Assembly: GCF_002531725.1 (NCBI RefSeq)
Contig: NZ_NWSQ01000004.1
Location: 1-64,000 of the forward strand
Direction of reading: 5' to 3'
From: Rhizobium sp. L43
GTDB taxonomy: Bacteria > Pseudomonadota > Alphaproteobacteria > Rhizobiales > Rhizobiaceae
Length of the DNA: 64,000 bases
Below, one piece after another: positions 1 through 8,160 of this stretch. The notes below the pieces were generated by a model, which saw only the letters and a program-made list of their open reading frames with translations, was not told the DNA's origin and made no database searches. Position 1 is the stretch's first letter. The number at the start of each line of letters is the position of its first letter. The position numbers and the translations under genes were made by a program.

Positions 1-273
1 GCCGGAATAGGTGGCCAGCACGATGGCGACGAGGCCGCGCACGATATGGGCGTCGGAATCACCCTCGAAGTTCATGACCGGATTGTCGAGATTGCCTGTC
101 GCATGCGTGACCAGCCAGACCTGGCTGGCGCAGCCCATCACCTTGTTTTCGGAGGTGCGCTTCTCTTCGGCCAGATCAGGCAGCGCCTTGCCGAGTTCGA
201 TGACATAGCGGTAGCGGTCTTCCCAATCGTCCAGGAAGGTGAAGTCGTCAATGATCTGGTCGAGGGATGCCAT
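1..273 (-). CDS. sufE: SufE family Fe-S cluster assembly protein (C-terminus off window)
   Basis: The reverse strand reads MASLDQIIDDF followed by DDWEDRYRYVIELGK, LPDLAEEKRTSENKV and GCASQVWL, which is the standard SufE N-terminal half. The conserved cysteine that accepts sulfur from the SufS desulfurase is the C of the GCASQVW motif (about residue 49). SufE passes persulfide sulfur to the SufBCD scaffold in the cytoplasm. The ATG at 273 is the natural family start. The gene runs off the left edge after about 91 codons, so roughly the last third is missing. It is transcribed away from the next gene, with palindromic repeats upstream. The family call is firm; only the 3' end is unseen. Confidence 0.9.
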   Translation of the reverse strand, partial: MASLDQIIDDFTFLDDWEDRYRYVIELGKALPDLAEEKRTSENKVMGCASQVWLVTHATGNLDNPVMNFEGDSDAHIVRGLVAIVLATYSG

Positions 274-290
274 GCAGAAGCCTTTCACGA

Positions 291-476
291 TTGAAGCGCT
301 TCCAGCAAAAGTGCACAGCGGTTTTGCGTCCGGAATGCGTCAGGAAATGCTCTATAGGTGCATATAGGTGAAAGACCGGCAGATTTGAACCATTAAAGCA
401 ATTTCAGGAAAAGTGTGAAGCGGTTTTCCGAGGCAAAGCGCGAAGCGGTTTTGCCGGGAATTGCGCAAACAAAAGA
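291..476. repeat. Cluster of dispersed rhizobial palindromic repeats
   Basis: Three degenerate units sit in tandem at about 291-344, 395-430 and 431-476. Each reads like AAAGCAATTCC, then a GGAAAAGTGCGAAGCGGTTTTCC-type core, then GGAATTGCG. The same unit recurs at 13922, at 14909 (two copies) and, in a variant form, at 29925. All copies lie outside confident genes or touch a stop codon. The core has dyad symmetry (GGAAAAG...CGGTTTTCC), so the RNA could fold. Confidence 0.75.
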
Positions 477-478
477 TA

Positions 479-514
479 GAAAAAACGCCGTGAGGGATGG
501 GCATCCTCACGGCG
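479..514 (-). terminator. Rho-independent terminator
   Basis: A perfect 10-bp stem, CGCCGTGAGG (486-495) with CCTCACGGCG (505-514), has a 9-nt loop. On the minus strand it is followed by a run of six Ts (480-485). It lies about 115 nt after the stop codon of the minus-strand DUF5330-type gene and is well placed to end that transcript. Confidence 0.8.
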
Positions 515-629
515 CAGCAACATGCTGAATTAAAACAGGGCAGGCACGTCAGGCATGGGGCATCTCCGCGTCATGCGGACCACCGATGCAAGCTGAAACG
601 CTGCGGGCGGGTGCCCGCGAAAAATTTCG

Positions 630-1124
630 TCAGATCGCCGGCTTCGGCGTCGGCAGCGGAATCGCGCCGGTGACCACCGTCTCGGCTGCGGCATCGTCGT
701 CGACCGGCGGGCGGTAAGGCATCGGCTGGCCGAGCGCTGCTTTTGCCTCGCGCAGCTTCTCCTGGATGGCGGGCGCCGCCAGCGAAGGCATGTTGAGCGC
801 CACCGGCACCTGCGGCTCGGCATGCCTTGCGGTCGCCGGCGTCTCGTCCTTGAACTGGCTGTCGAGAAGTTCATAGGCGACGCGGGCGCCTTCACGGGCC
901 CGGTAGCCGAGCGCGGTGACGGTTTCGGCGCCCTTGGTGCAGACCTCTGGCTTTTCCGAGCACATGCCTGTCAGATAGTCATAGGCGCCGCTTGCCGCCG
1001 TGAACGCGTCGGAAAGCTGCAATTGCGGGCCGCCCGCGAGCGTGTCGGAACTCTCCGTGCTGAAGACGGAAAGAAGCACGAGCACGAGGCCAAACCAGAA
1101 GGATCCTTTGATCAGAAACCACAT
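630..1124 (-). CDS. DUF5330-type secreted or membrane-anchored protein
   Basis: A 164-residue protein starting MWFLIKGSFWF, with one hydrophobic segment (residues 2-20) serving as signal peptide or anchor. The mature part contains a helical region with two cysteines (MCSEKPEVC) and the phrase TALGYRAREGARVAYELLD, then a proline-rich tail. The layout matches the DUF5330 family found in Rhizobiales, whose function is unknown to me. The same frame is open further upstream to 1343, but that part has no domain character. The ATG at 1124 directly precedes the signal segment, so I chose it. The gene diverges from the sensor kinase at 1606 across a shared 480-nt intergenic region. Confidence 0.75.
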   Translation of the reverse strand: MWFLIKGSFWFGLVLVLLSVFSTESSDTLAGGPQLQLSDAFTAASGAYDYLTGMCSEKPEVCTKGAETVTALGYRAREGARVAYELLDSQFKDETPATARHAEPQVPVALNMPSLAAPAIQEKLREAKAALGQPMPYRPPVDDDAAAETVVTGAIPLPTPKPAI

Positions 1125-1605
1125 TGTCGTTGCCCATCCTGTTTTCCCGTCCGGTTCTTGTCGCCGAATCAGGCCGGTTGTCCGGTGTGTTTTCACCCTA
1201 CCGCCAAGTTGCGAATGCCGCTTTTCGAAACTCACGCGCATTTGCGGCAAATTTAGTTCAAATTTTAGCGAACGGCATTTGAACCGCATTTTAGTCGAAT
1301 GCGAGCGATCGCCGTTAAGCATCAGGGCAGCACCTGCTTGCAATTGCAGGACTTTTACCAGCTCGCCTTGCCACAGGAGTTAACGCAATGCTGAAATATG
1401 AGGAAAATCCGTCGCTTACCCCCTATTAACCACAAAAGGCAAAGAGCCTTCCAGATGCTTCAAAACGAGAATTTCGACCGTTTCAGGCTGTGAACAGCGC
1501 TTTTGCCTTATCCTTTCTTTAAGTCGCCAAGGCCTATTGTCCGGATCGATAGACAGCCTTTCGGGCGGGTATTGCGTGCGTGTATTGAGTAACATTGGCG
1601 GCTGG
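1125..1605. other. Intergenic region with divergent promoters
   Basis: A stretch of 481 nt between the DUF5330-type gene and the sensor kinase. It is richer in A/T than its neighbours at about 1250-1530 and should hold both promoters. I see no structured RNA, no strong operator palindrome and no credible small gene. The kinase frame is open from a TTG at 1537, so its true start may lie a little inside this region. Confidence 0.5.
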
Positions 1606-3117
1606 ATGACGGCCCTCGTAGACCGGGCAGCGACAAGCTGGCTCTCCCGGACGGGCGGCGGTGAAGCCGTGCGCCAACGCGAGCTCGCGATCCTGCGCCG
1701 CCTCGTACTGTTCTCGTCGGCCGCTCTCATTGTCGCCCCTATCGGCCTTTCGGCGGTCACCAGTCCGGCCGTCGCCTTGCCGGCCGGTGTCGCCATGGTC
1801 TGCGCCGCCTTTCTCTTTTCCGCCGTCGGCAGCATCGCGCTCGCCCGTCAGGGCTCGGCCGCCGGTATCGCCACGCAGTCGGCCGAGGATTTCTTCCTTG
1901 CCGCCACCCCGGGCCTCGTCTTCTTTCTCGACCCGCATGGCAGCGTGGCGACCGTCGGCGGCCGCGACCGGCGCGATTTCCTCGCCTGGATGCGCGATCC
2001 CAAGGGCAGGGGCTTCCTCGAGCAGGTGCATGTCTCCGACCGCATCCTTTTCCTGCAGGCGTTGGATAGCCTGCGCCGGGGCGAGGAGGCCGCGTGCGTC
2101 GATCTGCGCCTCGACCGGCCCTCGGTCTCGCGCGATCAACGCCAGTTCGCCTATCTCAGAATGGACATGACGGCCCGGCGCGATGCCGACGGCGAACTTG
2201 CCGCCATCATCGCCCAACTGCGCGATGTCTCTGTCGAGCAGCAGCTGCGGGACGAAGCCCATAACCGCGCGGCCGATGCCGAATCGGCAAACGACGCCAA
2301 ATCGCGCTTCCTTGCCGCCGTCAGCCACGAGTTGCGCACGCCGCTCAACGCCATTCTCGGTTTTTCCGATATCCTGATCGGCGAATATTTCGGCAAGTTT
2401 GAAAACGACCGCCAGCGCGAATATGTCGGCCTGGTGCGCGATTCCGGCGCGCATCTCCTGTCCGTCGTCAACACCATGCTCGACATGAGCAAGATCGAAG
2501 CCGGCCGCTATGAGCTGATCCTCGAAGGCTTCGATATATCGAGCTCGGTCAAGTCCTGCGAATCGATGCTCGCATTGCAGGCCAAGACCAAGGGTCTCAC
2601 GCTGACCAGCCGTATCCAGCGCGGCCTCGGCGAGGTCGTCGCCGATCAGCGCGCCATCCAGCAGATCCTCATCAATCTCGTCGGCAATGCCATCAAGTTC
2701 ACCGATGCCGGCGGCGTCGTCTCGGTCGATGCGGCGGCGCGCGACGGCATCCTGAAACTGACGGTCAGCGATACCGGCATCGGCATCCCGGCCGACAAGC
2801 TGGCCTTGCTCGGCCAGCCCTTCGTCCAGATCCAGAACGATTATACCCGCCGCTTCGAAGGCACCGGCCTCGGCCTATCCTTGGTCAAGGGGCTGGTGGC
2901 GCTGCATGGCGGCAACTTCGCCATTGCCAGCCAGCCGGGCGAAGGCACGATCATCACCATCGAGATCGCGGTGGACGGCTCGGGCGCCAAGCACGCCGAA
3001 GACGCCGGTCATGGCGCGACTGTCGAATTTCCGCCGCGGCTGAAGGGCGCGGTCAAGTCAGGTGCAGAATTGGAAGAGGGGCGTTTCGATGGCCGCGCGC
3101 AAGCGAAAATCGCCTAA
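1606..3117 (+). CDS. Membrane sensor histidine kinase, DivJ/PleC-like
   Basis: A kinase of 503 residues from the ATG at 1606. Two hydrophobic helices (about residues 30-80) are followed by a PAS-like region, a short linker, and the dimerisation box SHELRTPLNAILGFS with phospho-acceptor His at about residue 241. Next come the N box (LINLVGNAIKFTDAGG), G1 (DTGIGIP) and G2 (GTGLGLS). The DILIGEYFG...LDMSKIEAG stretch after the H box is typical of the DivJ/PleC/PdhS group that controls DivK phosphorylation in alphaproteobacteria. From memory of synteny I suspect the DivJ orthologue, but the sequence alone does not settle that. A TTG at 1537 and GTGs near 1576-1582 are alternative starts. The 3' end overlaps the next gene, which suggests an operon. 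Confidence 0.85.
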   Translation: MTALVDRAATSWLSRTGGGEAVRQRELAILRRLVLFSSAALIVAPIGLSAVTSPAVALPAGVAMVCAAFLFSAVGSIALARQGSAAGIATQSAEDFFLAATPGLVFFLDPHGSVATVGGRDRRDFLAWMRDPKGRGFLEQVHVSDRILFLQALDSLRRGEEAACVDLRLDRPSVSRDQRQFAYLRMDMTARRDADGELAAIIAQLRDVSVEQQLRDEAHNRAADAESANDAKSRFLAAVSHELRTPLNAILGFSDILIGEYFGKFENDRQREYVGLVRDSGAHLLSVVNTMLDMSKIEAGRYELILEGFDISSSVKSCESMLALQAKTKGLTLTSRIQRGLGEVVADQRAIQQILINLVGNAIKFTDAGGVVSVDAAARDGILKLTVSDTGIGIPADKLALLGQPFVQIQNDYTRRFEGTGLGLSLVKGLVALHGGNFAIASQPGEGTIITIEIAVDGSGAKHAEDAGHGATVEFPPRLKGAVKSGAELEEGRFDGRAQAKIA

Positions 3118-4009
3118 GGGAAGAAAGGGCCGGCAGCAGCCGGGCCTTATCATCTCGGGCGCTGCCGCCTTGGGCGGCCTCAGCCTGCAGGGCGCATCCG
3201 TGCTCGGCGGTGTCATCGGCCGCAATCCGTCGGTCGCCGGCGGCACGATCACCTTCATCGTCATCTTCTCCTTCGTCGCCGCCAATGCGCTCTGGTATCA
3301 GCCGGGCCTGCATCCGCATCCGATTTTCCGCACCCGCGACCCGCAGTCTCCGACCGTGCTCGGCGCCCGCCGCCCGGCCGAGGAGCAGGGCGACGTCACC
3401 ACCTTCCGGATCGAACGGCCGGACGATGCCGCCGCCACCACCAATGCGACGCCGGCGCCGGTCGCACCCGGCCAGCAGCCGAGCCAGCTTGTCATGGACA
3501 TCCAGCAGCAGCTGGTGCGCCGCGGCCTCTACAACGGCATCCCCGATGGCATCATCGGCCCGCGCACCAGTGCGGCCATCCTCTTCTTCGAGGAAACCGT
3601 CGGCATGGCCCAGACCGGCGATCCGACGCCGGAGGTGCTGGCGGCGCTGAAGACCGATGCATCAGGCCCGTCAACCGTGCCCGCCGAAAGGCCGCCCGAG
3701 GATGTGAGCTCGAAGGCGGCGGCGGAAGACCCGGTGGCAGCGGCGATCCGCAGCGCCGAAAAGACGGTCAAGACAGCTCCTTCGGCCGCAAAGCAGGTTC
3801 CATCGAGCGAAATCACCAATGTCGACCTGGTGCTGAAGATCCAGAAGGGTCTTTCCAACATGGCCTATGCCAATGTCGGTGTCGACGGCGTCGCCGGCGA
3901 ACAGACCCGCGCGGCCATCCGCCATTTCCAGAAGCACTACAACCTGCCCGAAAATGGCGAGCCGAACCAGGCGGTGCTGAAGAAACTCAAGGAAATCGGC
4001 GCGATCTAA
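3089..4009 (+). CDS. Peptidoglycan-binding domain membrane protein
   Basis: A protein of 306 residues. The basic N-terminus (MAARKRKSPKGRKGRQQ) is followed by a glycine-rich region and one transmembrane helix near residues 50-70, then a proline/alanine-rich periplasmic linker. There are two PG_binding_1 modules. One, around residues 135-180, carries LVRRGLYNG, DGIIGPRT and AAILFFE. The second, around 245-306, carries VDGVAGEQTRAAIRHFQ. This suggests a cytoplasmic tail with periplasmic wall binding. The start at 3089 has a good ribosome site (GGAAGAGGGG) and lies inside the end of the kinase gene, so the two are probably translationally coupled and may act together at the envelope. The TAA stop is the first part of a dispersed repeat. 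Confidence 0.85.
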   Translation: MAARKRKSPKGRKGRQQPGLIISGAAALGGLSLQGASVLGGVIGRNPSVAGGTITFIVIFSFVAANALWYQPGLHPHPIFRTRDPQSPTVLGARRPAEEQGDVTTFRIERPDDAAATTNATPAPVAPGQQPSQLVMDIQQQLVRRGLYNGIPDGIIGPRTSAAILFFEETVGMAQTGDPTPEVLAALKTDASGPSTVPAERPPEDVSSKAAAEDPVAAAIRSAEKTVKTAPSAAKQVPSSEITNVDLVLKIQKGLSNMAYANVGVDGVAGEQTRAAIRHFQKHYNLPENGEPNQAVLKKLKEIGAI

Positions 4010-4045
4010 AGCGCGTGGCGATCTTTCAGATTCGCTCCTCGCGGC
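4007..4045. repeat. Dispersed repeat overlapping a stop codon
   Basis: TAAAGCGCGTGGCGATCTTT and the following CAGATTCGCTCCTCGCG match, in reverse orientation, the element at 29987-30031 with only a few differences. The TAA of the peptidoglycan-binding gene is the first triplet of the repeat. In the other copy the element ends in CGCGCTTTA, giving long inverted arms. Here the right arm is degenerate. Confidence 0.7.
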
Positions 4046-4112
4046 CTCTCGCCGTCCGCGGGCGGCATTGGGGCGGATTGCCGCCGTCGGCGCGCCGGTC
4101 TATACCGCGCCG

Positions 4113-4457
4113 ATGAGATTACGCGCCGACATCTTCGTTTCCGCACTCCTGCGCCGCGTCTTCGCCAGCGGCGATTTCGCAGCCGTCGAGAAGAAGGGGG
4201 CGGACGAGGCGGGTGCGATCTTCATCCGCCAGCATTTCCGCGACGGCCTGGAAACGCTCTATGCGCCGGCGCCGCAGACCGCCTTCGACGAAGGCCAGGC
4301 CGGCGACCGGCTGTTCGAGGTCCGCCTGTCGCGAGCCGACCCGGACGCGGTGCGCGCCATGCTGGAGCGTGAACGCAAGTTCGACCCCGATCTCTGGATC
4401 GTCGAGCTGGAGGCGGAGGAACTGGGAGACATGCTCCCGCTTGGGCGGAATGGCTGA
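4113..4457 (+). CDS. DUF1491 family protein
   Basis: A small soluble protein of 114 residues starting MRLRADIFVSALLRRVFA. It has the family's FIRQHFRDGLETLYAPAP and a WIVELE strand close to the C-terminus (the phrase FDPDLWIVELEAE). DUF1491 is a short alphaproteobacterial family with no assigned role that I know. There is no signal peptide or membrane helix. The open frame extends to 4068, but the ATG at 4113 begins the conserved part. It follows the peptidoglycan-binding gene with a repeat between them, so cotranscription is uncertain. It converges on the DUF2336 gene. Confidence 0.8.
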   Translation: MRLRADIFVSALLRRVFASGDFAAVEKKGADEAGAIFIRQHFRDGLETLYAPAPQTAFDEGQAGDRLFEVRLSRADPDAVRAMLERERKFDPDLWIVELEAEELGDMLPLGRNG

Positions 4458-4478
4458 CAGCCGAAGCGGGGCTTGAGT

Positions 4479-5465
4479 TCAGCGATACCGCCGTCCCATG
4501 ACGCGCATGTCGCGCTGCTGCGCCGCCTGGCGGATGAAGCGGTGGTTGGGCGTTTCCTGAGGGGCCGGCACATTGGGCACTTCGGGCTTATAGGTATAAC
4601 GATCGGCGCGGCGCCAGGCGTCCACACGTTCGTGGCATTCTTCCGGGTCGAGCGCATCGAGCACCATCCAGCCGCGTGTGACGTTGTGCTGCTGTTCGGC
4701 AAGATGCGGATAAAGTCTTTCCAGCACGAAGACGGCGTCGAGAAAGTTCATGCCGAGGCTCGTCAGCGTCGTGGCGAGTTGCTGGCCTGAGAGGTCGAGC
4801 ATGATGCGCTCGGCAAGCCAGCGGCTGGCGAACAGCGCGTCGGCAAGGGCTGTCGCGAAATGCGTCGCCTCGCGCGAGCGGGCGAAGCGCACCAGCAATG
4901 CCTCCTGGATGTCGGTGAGCGTGCGCAGGCCGAGCCTGTCGTCCTCCTTATGGCCGAGATGACCGGCCAGGCCGAGGATGCGCTCGCGCAACGCCTCTTC
5001 ATTGGCGATCCGCTGTTCTTCCAGCGCGTCTGCCTCGTTGGTTTCGGTGGGGGCCGGCGCAAGCGGCACTGCCGGCGATTCCGTGATCGGCGCCGGTGCG
5101 GCGGCGGAGCGCGGCTGGGTCTGGCGCAGCGCCACCAGCGCATCGATGACCTTCGGCGAGAGCGAATCGCGGCTGACGATCGCCTTGACATGCGCCGCAC
5201 CCTGCATGCGCGCGATGGTGATCAGCGTGTCGTCGGCAATGGCTTTTGAAGCGGCAAGAAAAGGTGCGGCGATTTCGATCGGCTGGTTGCCGATGAACAG
5301 CGCCACGGCGGCCGGCATGTTCTCACATTGGGACAGGGCTGCGACCGCCTGGCGCTTGGCCTCGTCGGAGGAGGCCTGGAATAGCGGCATGAAAAGCTCG
5401 GCAAATTGGCGCAGTTCGGAGCGTGTCGGATGAGACAGGTTCTCGAAACTGCTGACAGTCGCCAT
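4479..5465 (-). CDS. DUF2336 domain protein
   Basis: A protein of 328 residues starting MATVSSFENLSHPTRSELRQ, with no signal peptide or membrane helix. The N-terminal 150 residues are helical repeats of the HEAT-like DUF2336 type (SSDEAKRQAVAALSQC, IADDTLITIARMQGAAHVKAIV, SPKVIDALVALRQ). A proline/alanine linker follows, then a second helical region (TDIQEALLVRFARS, LFASRWLAERIMLDLSGQQLATTL). I chose the ATG at 5465 because AAGGACG precedes it at good spacing. DUF2336 proteins are common in alphaproteobacteria and their function is not established. An upstream in-frame extension to 5528 has no domain character. Confidence 0.85.
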   Translation of the reverse strand: MATVSSFENLSHPTRSELRQFAELFMPLFQASSDEAKRQAVAALSQCENMPAAVALFIGNQPIEIAAPFLAASKAIADDTLITIARMQGAAHVKAIVSRDSLSPKVIDALVALRQTQPRSAAAPAPITESPAVPLAPAPTETNEADALEEQRIANEEALRERILGLAGHLGHKEDDRLGLRTLTDIQEALLVRFARSREATHFATALADALFASRWLAERIMLDLSGQQLATTLTSLGMNFLDAVFVLERLYPHLAEQQHNVTRGWMVLDALDPEECHERVDAWRRADRYTYKPEVPNVPAPQETPNHRFIRQAAQQRDMRVMGRRYR

Positions 5466-5777
5466 CAATACCACGTCCTTTTTCCTGACGGCCAAGGGGC
5501 CTTCTAGGTCTCGAAACCGGTCACGCACAACAACACCCCGAAAACGCAGAACAAGGGGACCACGGGCCGATATGCGCTGGCGGAACGCATGTCAGGCCAT
5601 ACGGTTATGAACAAATCCTACACCGGTACGGTTAATGCATGCTGAAGATTTTATTAAAATGCCACAGAAATACACACGCGAAGCGTGTCGCGATTTGATT
5701 AGCCGGCAATATAAAAATGCCGGGTTTGAGCAGGGCGCCGCCGCCGTTGCTCATCGCTGATGTGAGGGTGGAAAAGT
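5466..5777. other. Intergenic region with small hairpins
   Basis: This stretch holds the DUF2336 promoter side and the 3' side of the small gene at 5778. Two short hairpins are visible: ACACGC-GAA-GCGTGT near 5673 and GCCGGCA...TGCCGGG near 5702. A 33-codon plus-strand frame at 5659-5760 (MPQKYTREACRDLISRQY...) looks protein-like but has only a weak ribosome site. I do not call it a gene. Confidence 0.4.
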
Positions 5778-5972
5778 TCAGGCAGCCTTGCGATCGTGGA
5801 GCGCGTGCAGCAGCTTTTCGCGGCTGTCGTGACCGGCCTGATAAAGGTCGAGTACTGCGGATGCGGCAAACTGAGCCTCGACGCTCTTGATGTCGACGCG
5901 CTGTTCCGCGCACCAGGCATCGAGCGCACTGCGCAGCACGTCGAGATCCTCAGGCGAGAAAGATGAATTCAC
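5778..5972 (-). CDS. Small hypothetical protein
   Basis: A 64-residue helical protein reading MNSSFSPEDLDVLRSALDAW then CAEQRVDIKSVEAQFAASAVLDLYQAG and a basic end. It begins at a GTG at 5972. The open frame continues upstream to 6233, but that part has unusual composition and no signal or domain. The compact helical segment from the GTG onward looks like the real product. The ribosome site before this GTG is poor, so the start is uncertain. There are no membrane segments. I do not recognise the family. Confidence 0.5.
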   Translation of the reverse strand: MNSSFSPEDLDVLRSALDAWCAEQRVDIKSVEAQFAASAVLDLYQAGHDSREKLLHALHDRKAA

Positions 5973-6523
5973 CAGCAACGACACCGCGTGTCCTCCGCAT
6001 CCCGGCAAGAGCGCGGGAAATCCGCGATCGACCGGCGCCCGGAAACTGTGATCGACGAGAGCAACCATACGCGCATCCGAGGTGGCCGCAATTAAATATT
6101 TATATGAAGCATTTTTGCAACACATGCCTTTCCCCGCAGATAATCCCGTCTCTTCTATCCCAACTATATGAATTGCCTCCAATTTTACGCATCGATCCGC
6201 GGCCGGTACTTTGCGCGCGCGGCATGAAACCAAATCAACTCTTCGCGCGTTTCAGGGAAGTGACGTGAACTGTGTTTGGCGTCCGCCGAACATTAGTAAA
6301 CTGTTAACTGTCATCTGTCTCAATTCGGATGGGAACCACGCGATTTGAGTATCTGGATCGTTGAAAGTCCTGATCACGGTATTTCAATCAGGTGCCGTGG
6401 GAAAGGCGCGAATGCCCTCGGTCCGGCAATCCCGGCCCCGCAGGACGCGCCGGCCCGCACATTGGCGGGCAGGGTGAAATCCATCGCAAATTCATCCGTC
6501 TCGGGCAGTGCATGGAGACGAGA
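5973..6523. other. Long intergenic region
   Basis: About 550 nt without a convincing gene. A TTAG-N7-TTAAC sequence at 6293-6308 resembles a CtrA box with one mismatch. The stretch 6100-6350 is comparatively A/T rich and probably contains the promoters for the flanking small genes. No tRNA, riboswitch or strong terminator is visible. Confidence 0.4.
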
Positions 6524-6691
6524 ATGGCAATAGTAGTCGCATTGGCGGATCGGCGGCCGCGGGCGCCGCGTCGGCCGGATAAAGAGCCCCGCGAAGCCAA
6601 GATCCTCTGGTTCACCGGCGTTCGCTACGAGCGGTTGGTCGAGAGCCCGAAACATCGCCCGGCGCCCGCGCCGCGCGTCAACAAGAAGTAA
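6524..6691 (+). CDS. Small basic hypothetical protein
   Basis: A 55-residue protein that reads MAIVVALADRRPRAPRRPDK, then EAKILWFTGVRYERL and a basic, proline-rich tail ending VNKK. The start at 6524 has GGAG seven bases upstream. The central ILWFTGVRYERL looks like a short conserved beta motif, and I believe similar small proteins occur in other rhizobia, though I cannot check. There is no signal peptide. The basic tails suggest a nucleic-acid or ribosome partner, which is inference only. It converges on the DUF1254 gene. Confidence 0.6.
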   Translation: MAIVVALADRRPRAPRRPDKEPREAKILWFTGVRYERLVESPKHRPAPAPRVNKK

Positions 6692-6705
6692 CCGCGTGCT
6701 CAACC

Positions 6706-7254
6706 CTAGCGAGCGGTGAATTGCTCGCAGCCGGCTTGCGTCAGGAAGGTCCGCGCCGCCTCATCGAAACTCACCTGCGGCGCCAGCGTCCGCAGCACGG
6801 CATAACCGTCCGGCCGAGCCATTTCCACCAGGATCGCCTGTTGCAATTCCTGCGGCAGGTTCTTGCGCAGGTCGGTCAGCTGGATCGGACCTCCGGCCAG
6901 CACGTCGAGCGCGCCGCCGACCGACGTCCTGTCGTTCATGCTGAAGACCTCATTGGACGCACTGTCGTAAATCGCGATCGACCAGAAGGGCACATTGCCC
7001 TTGGCGGTGAAATGCACCGGCGCATCCTCGACGTCGAAGGAGCAGACGGCGGTGCGCAGGAAGGGGTCGCCATTGGCAAGGCCGGCCTCGTCATACTGGC
7101 TGCCGAGCAGGTAGAAATTGTTGAGGTCACCCTCCGCCTCGACCCGGGTCGCCGCATCCTTGCCGGTGAAATGCGGCAGCGACAGGATGATGACGAGGTG
7201 CAGCAGCGCTGCGCCGAAAAGGCCGGTCAGGATGGCGAAGAATATCCTAAGCAT
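6706..7254 (-). CDS. DUF1254-type membrane-anchored protein
   Basis: A protein of 182 residues. One N-terminal transmembrane or signal helix (about residues 1-26) is followed by a periplasmic domain with YLLGSQYDEAGLANGDPFLRTAVCSFD and VPFWSIAIYDS. Its gene overlaps the DUF1214 gene by 8 bp, and DUF1254 and DUF1214 domains are habitually linked, so I call it the DUF1254-like half of that pair. No enzymatic residues can be named. The ATG at 7254 lies just inside the upstream gene, indicating translational coupling. The C-terminus carries one cysteine (QAGCEQF). Confidence 0.7.
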   Translation of the reverse strand: MLRIFFAILTGLFGAALLHLVIILSLPHFTGKDAATRVEAEGDLNNFYLLGSQYDEAGLANGDPFLRTAVCSFDVEDAPVHFTAKGNVPFWSIAIYDSASNEVFSMNDRTSVGGALDVLAGGPIQLTDLRKNLPQELQQAILVEMARPDGYAVLRTLAPQVSFDEAARTFLTQAGCEQFTAR

Positions 7255-7834
7255 TGCCGCATCCGGTCTTGGTGAGCTTCGGCATGGCGAGGTCGATCAC
7301 CCCGGAACTGCCGGCAGTCGGTGTGTCGAACAGCGTCAGCACCAGCCGGAAGGTGCCGGCCTCCGGCAAGGCCAGCCAGTTGCCCGGCTGCGCGGCGGCG
7401 GAGATTTCGATCGAGAAGCTGCTGTCCGGCTGGCGCAGCACCGTCCAGGAATTCAGCGCCGAGGGATGCCCGGTCTTCACCGCTGCCGGATTGCCGCCAT
7501 TGTCGGCGGTAAAAAGGGTCCACAGCCGGGCAGGCGGCGTCTGCCCGCTGATGCGGTAGCGGCAGTTGGCATTCAGCCGCGCGCCATCGTCATCGACGCT
7601 CGCCGTAAAGGTCAGGCCCTCGGCGCTGCCATAAAGCAGCTTGCCGGCGCGGGCGCGGTGCGACTTGGCATAAGGATCAGCCTCGACCGTCTGCAGCGCC
7701 GGAAAGGCCTCCCAGGCGCCGAGCTTGATCGCCCCGAAACCCTGTGTCGCATCCAGCGCATACAGCGAAATCATGATCCCGCCGCCGAAGGCGACGATCA
7801 GCGTGATCAGGATGAAAAGGGGAAAGCGAAACAC
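7247..7834 (-). CDS. DUF1214 domain protein
   Basis: A protein of 195 residues starting at a GTG (7834), with AAGG ten bases upstream. An N-terminal hydrophobic helix (FPLFILITLIVAFGGGIMISL) anchors it. The rest is a beta-rich domain with NCRYRISGQTPPARLWTLF, QPDSSFSIEISAAAQPGNWL and FRLVLTLFDTP, which is the DUF1214 signature. It is the first gene of a two-gene operon with the DUF1254-like protein. The family is often annotated only as membrane or exported protein, and its role is unknown. The C-terminal CG pair is the only cysteine-bearing stretch apart from NCRY. Confidence 0.75.
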   Translation of the reverse strand: MFRFPLFILITLIVAFGGGIMISLYALDATQGFGAIKLGAWEAFPALQTVEADPYAKSHRARAGKLLYGSAEGLTFTASVDDDGARLNANCRYRISGQTPPARLWTLFTADNGGNPAAVKTGHPSALNSWTVLRQPDSSFSIEISAAAQPGNWLALPEAGTFRLVLTLFDTPTAGSSGVIDLAMPKLTKTGCGNA

Positions 7835-7985
7835 GTCATGACCTTGGAAACCGGGATCAAAGGGTTACCACTGATTCTGGCAGGGTGGAATGCCGCACCG
7901 TGACATAGGCGGTGATTGATCCCCGGTTATATCCGCAAAGCCGTCATGCCAGGTGCGGCAAGAAGGCTGCCCTGTTGGCGCCAAT

Positions 7986-8139
7986 GGCTGCCCCTTCATC
8001 CTAACCCTCTCTCCGTAAAAACGGGGAGAGGGGAGGCGCCCTGTGAGAGGTTGGCGAGGGACGGAGAGGTCGCGGTGTGGTCCCTTCGCCCCGCGAGCGG
8101 GGGGTCCGAAGGACGGTGCCGGCAGGCGAAGGGGCAGCC
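7986..8139. repeat. MITE-like element with 12-bp terminal inverted repeats
   Basis: GGCTGCCCCTTC (7986-7997) and its exact complement GAAGGGGCAGCC (8128-8139) bound a 154-bp segment. The segment holds two more dyads: CCCTCTCTCCGT/ACGGGGAGAGGG (8005-8032, one mismatch) and CCCTTCGCC/GGCGAAGGG (8082-8133). There is no ORF inside. No clear target-site duplication is visible. It sits just past the stop codon of the penicillin-binding protein gene. Confidence 0.7.
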
Positions 8140-8160
8140 ACAGGCAATCTCCCGCGCCAA

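Noticed and set aside
5659..5760. 33-codon frame MPQKYTREACRDLISRQY...
   Set aside because: It reads protein-like, but the ribosome site is weak, the length is small and nothing supports it beyond composition.
6293..6308. CtrA-like box TTAG-N7-TTAAC
   Set aside because: One mismatch in a single isolated site within an A/T-leaning gap; too weak to call a regulatory element.
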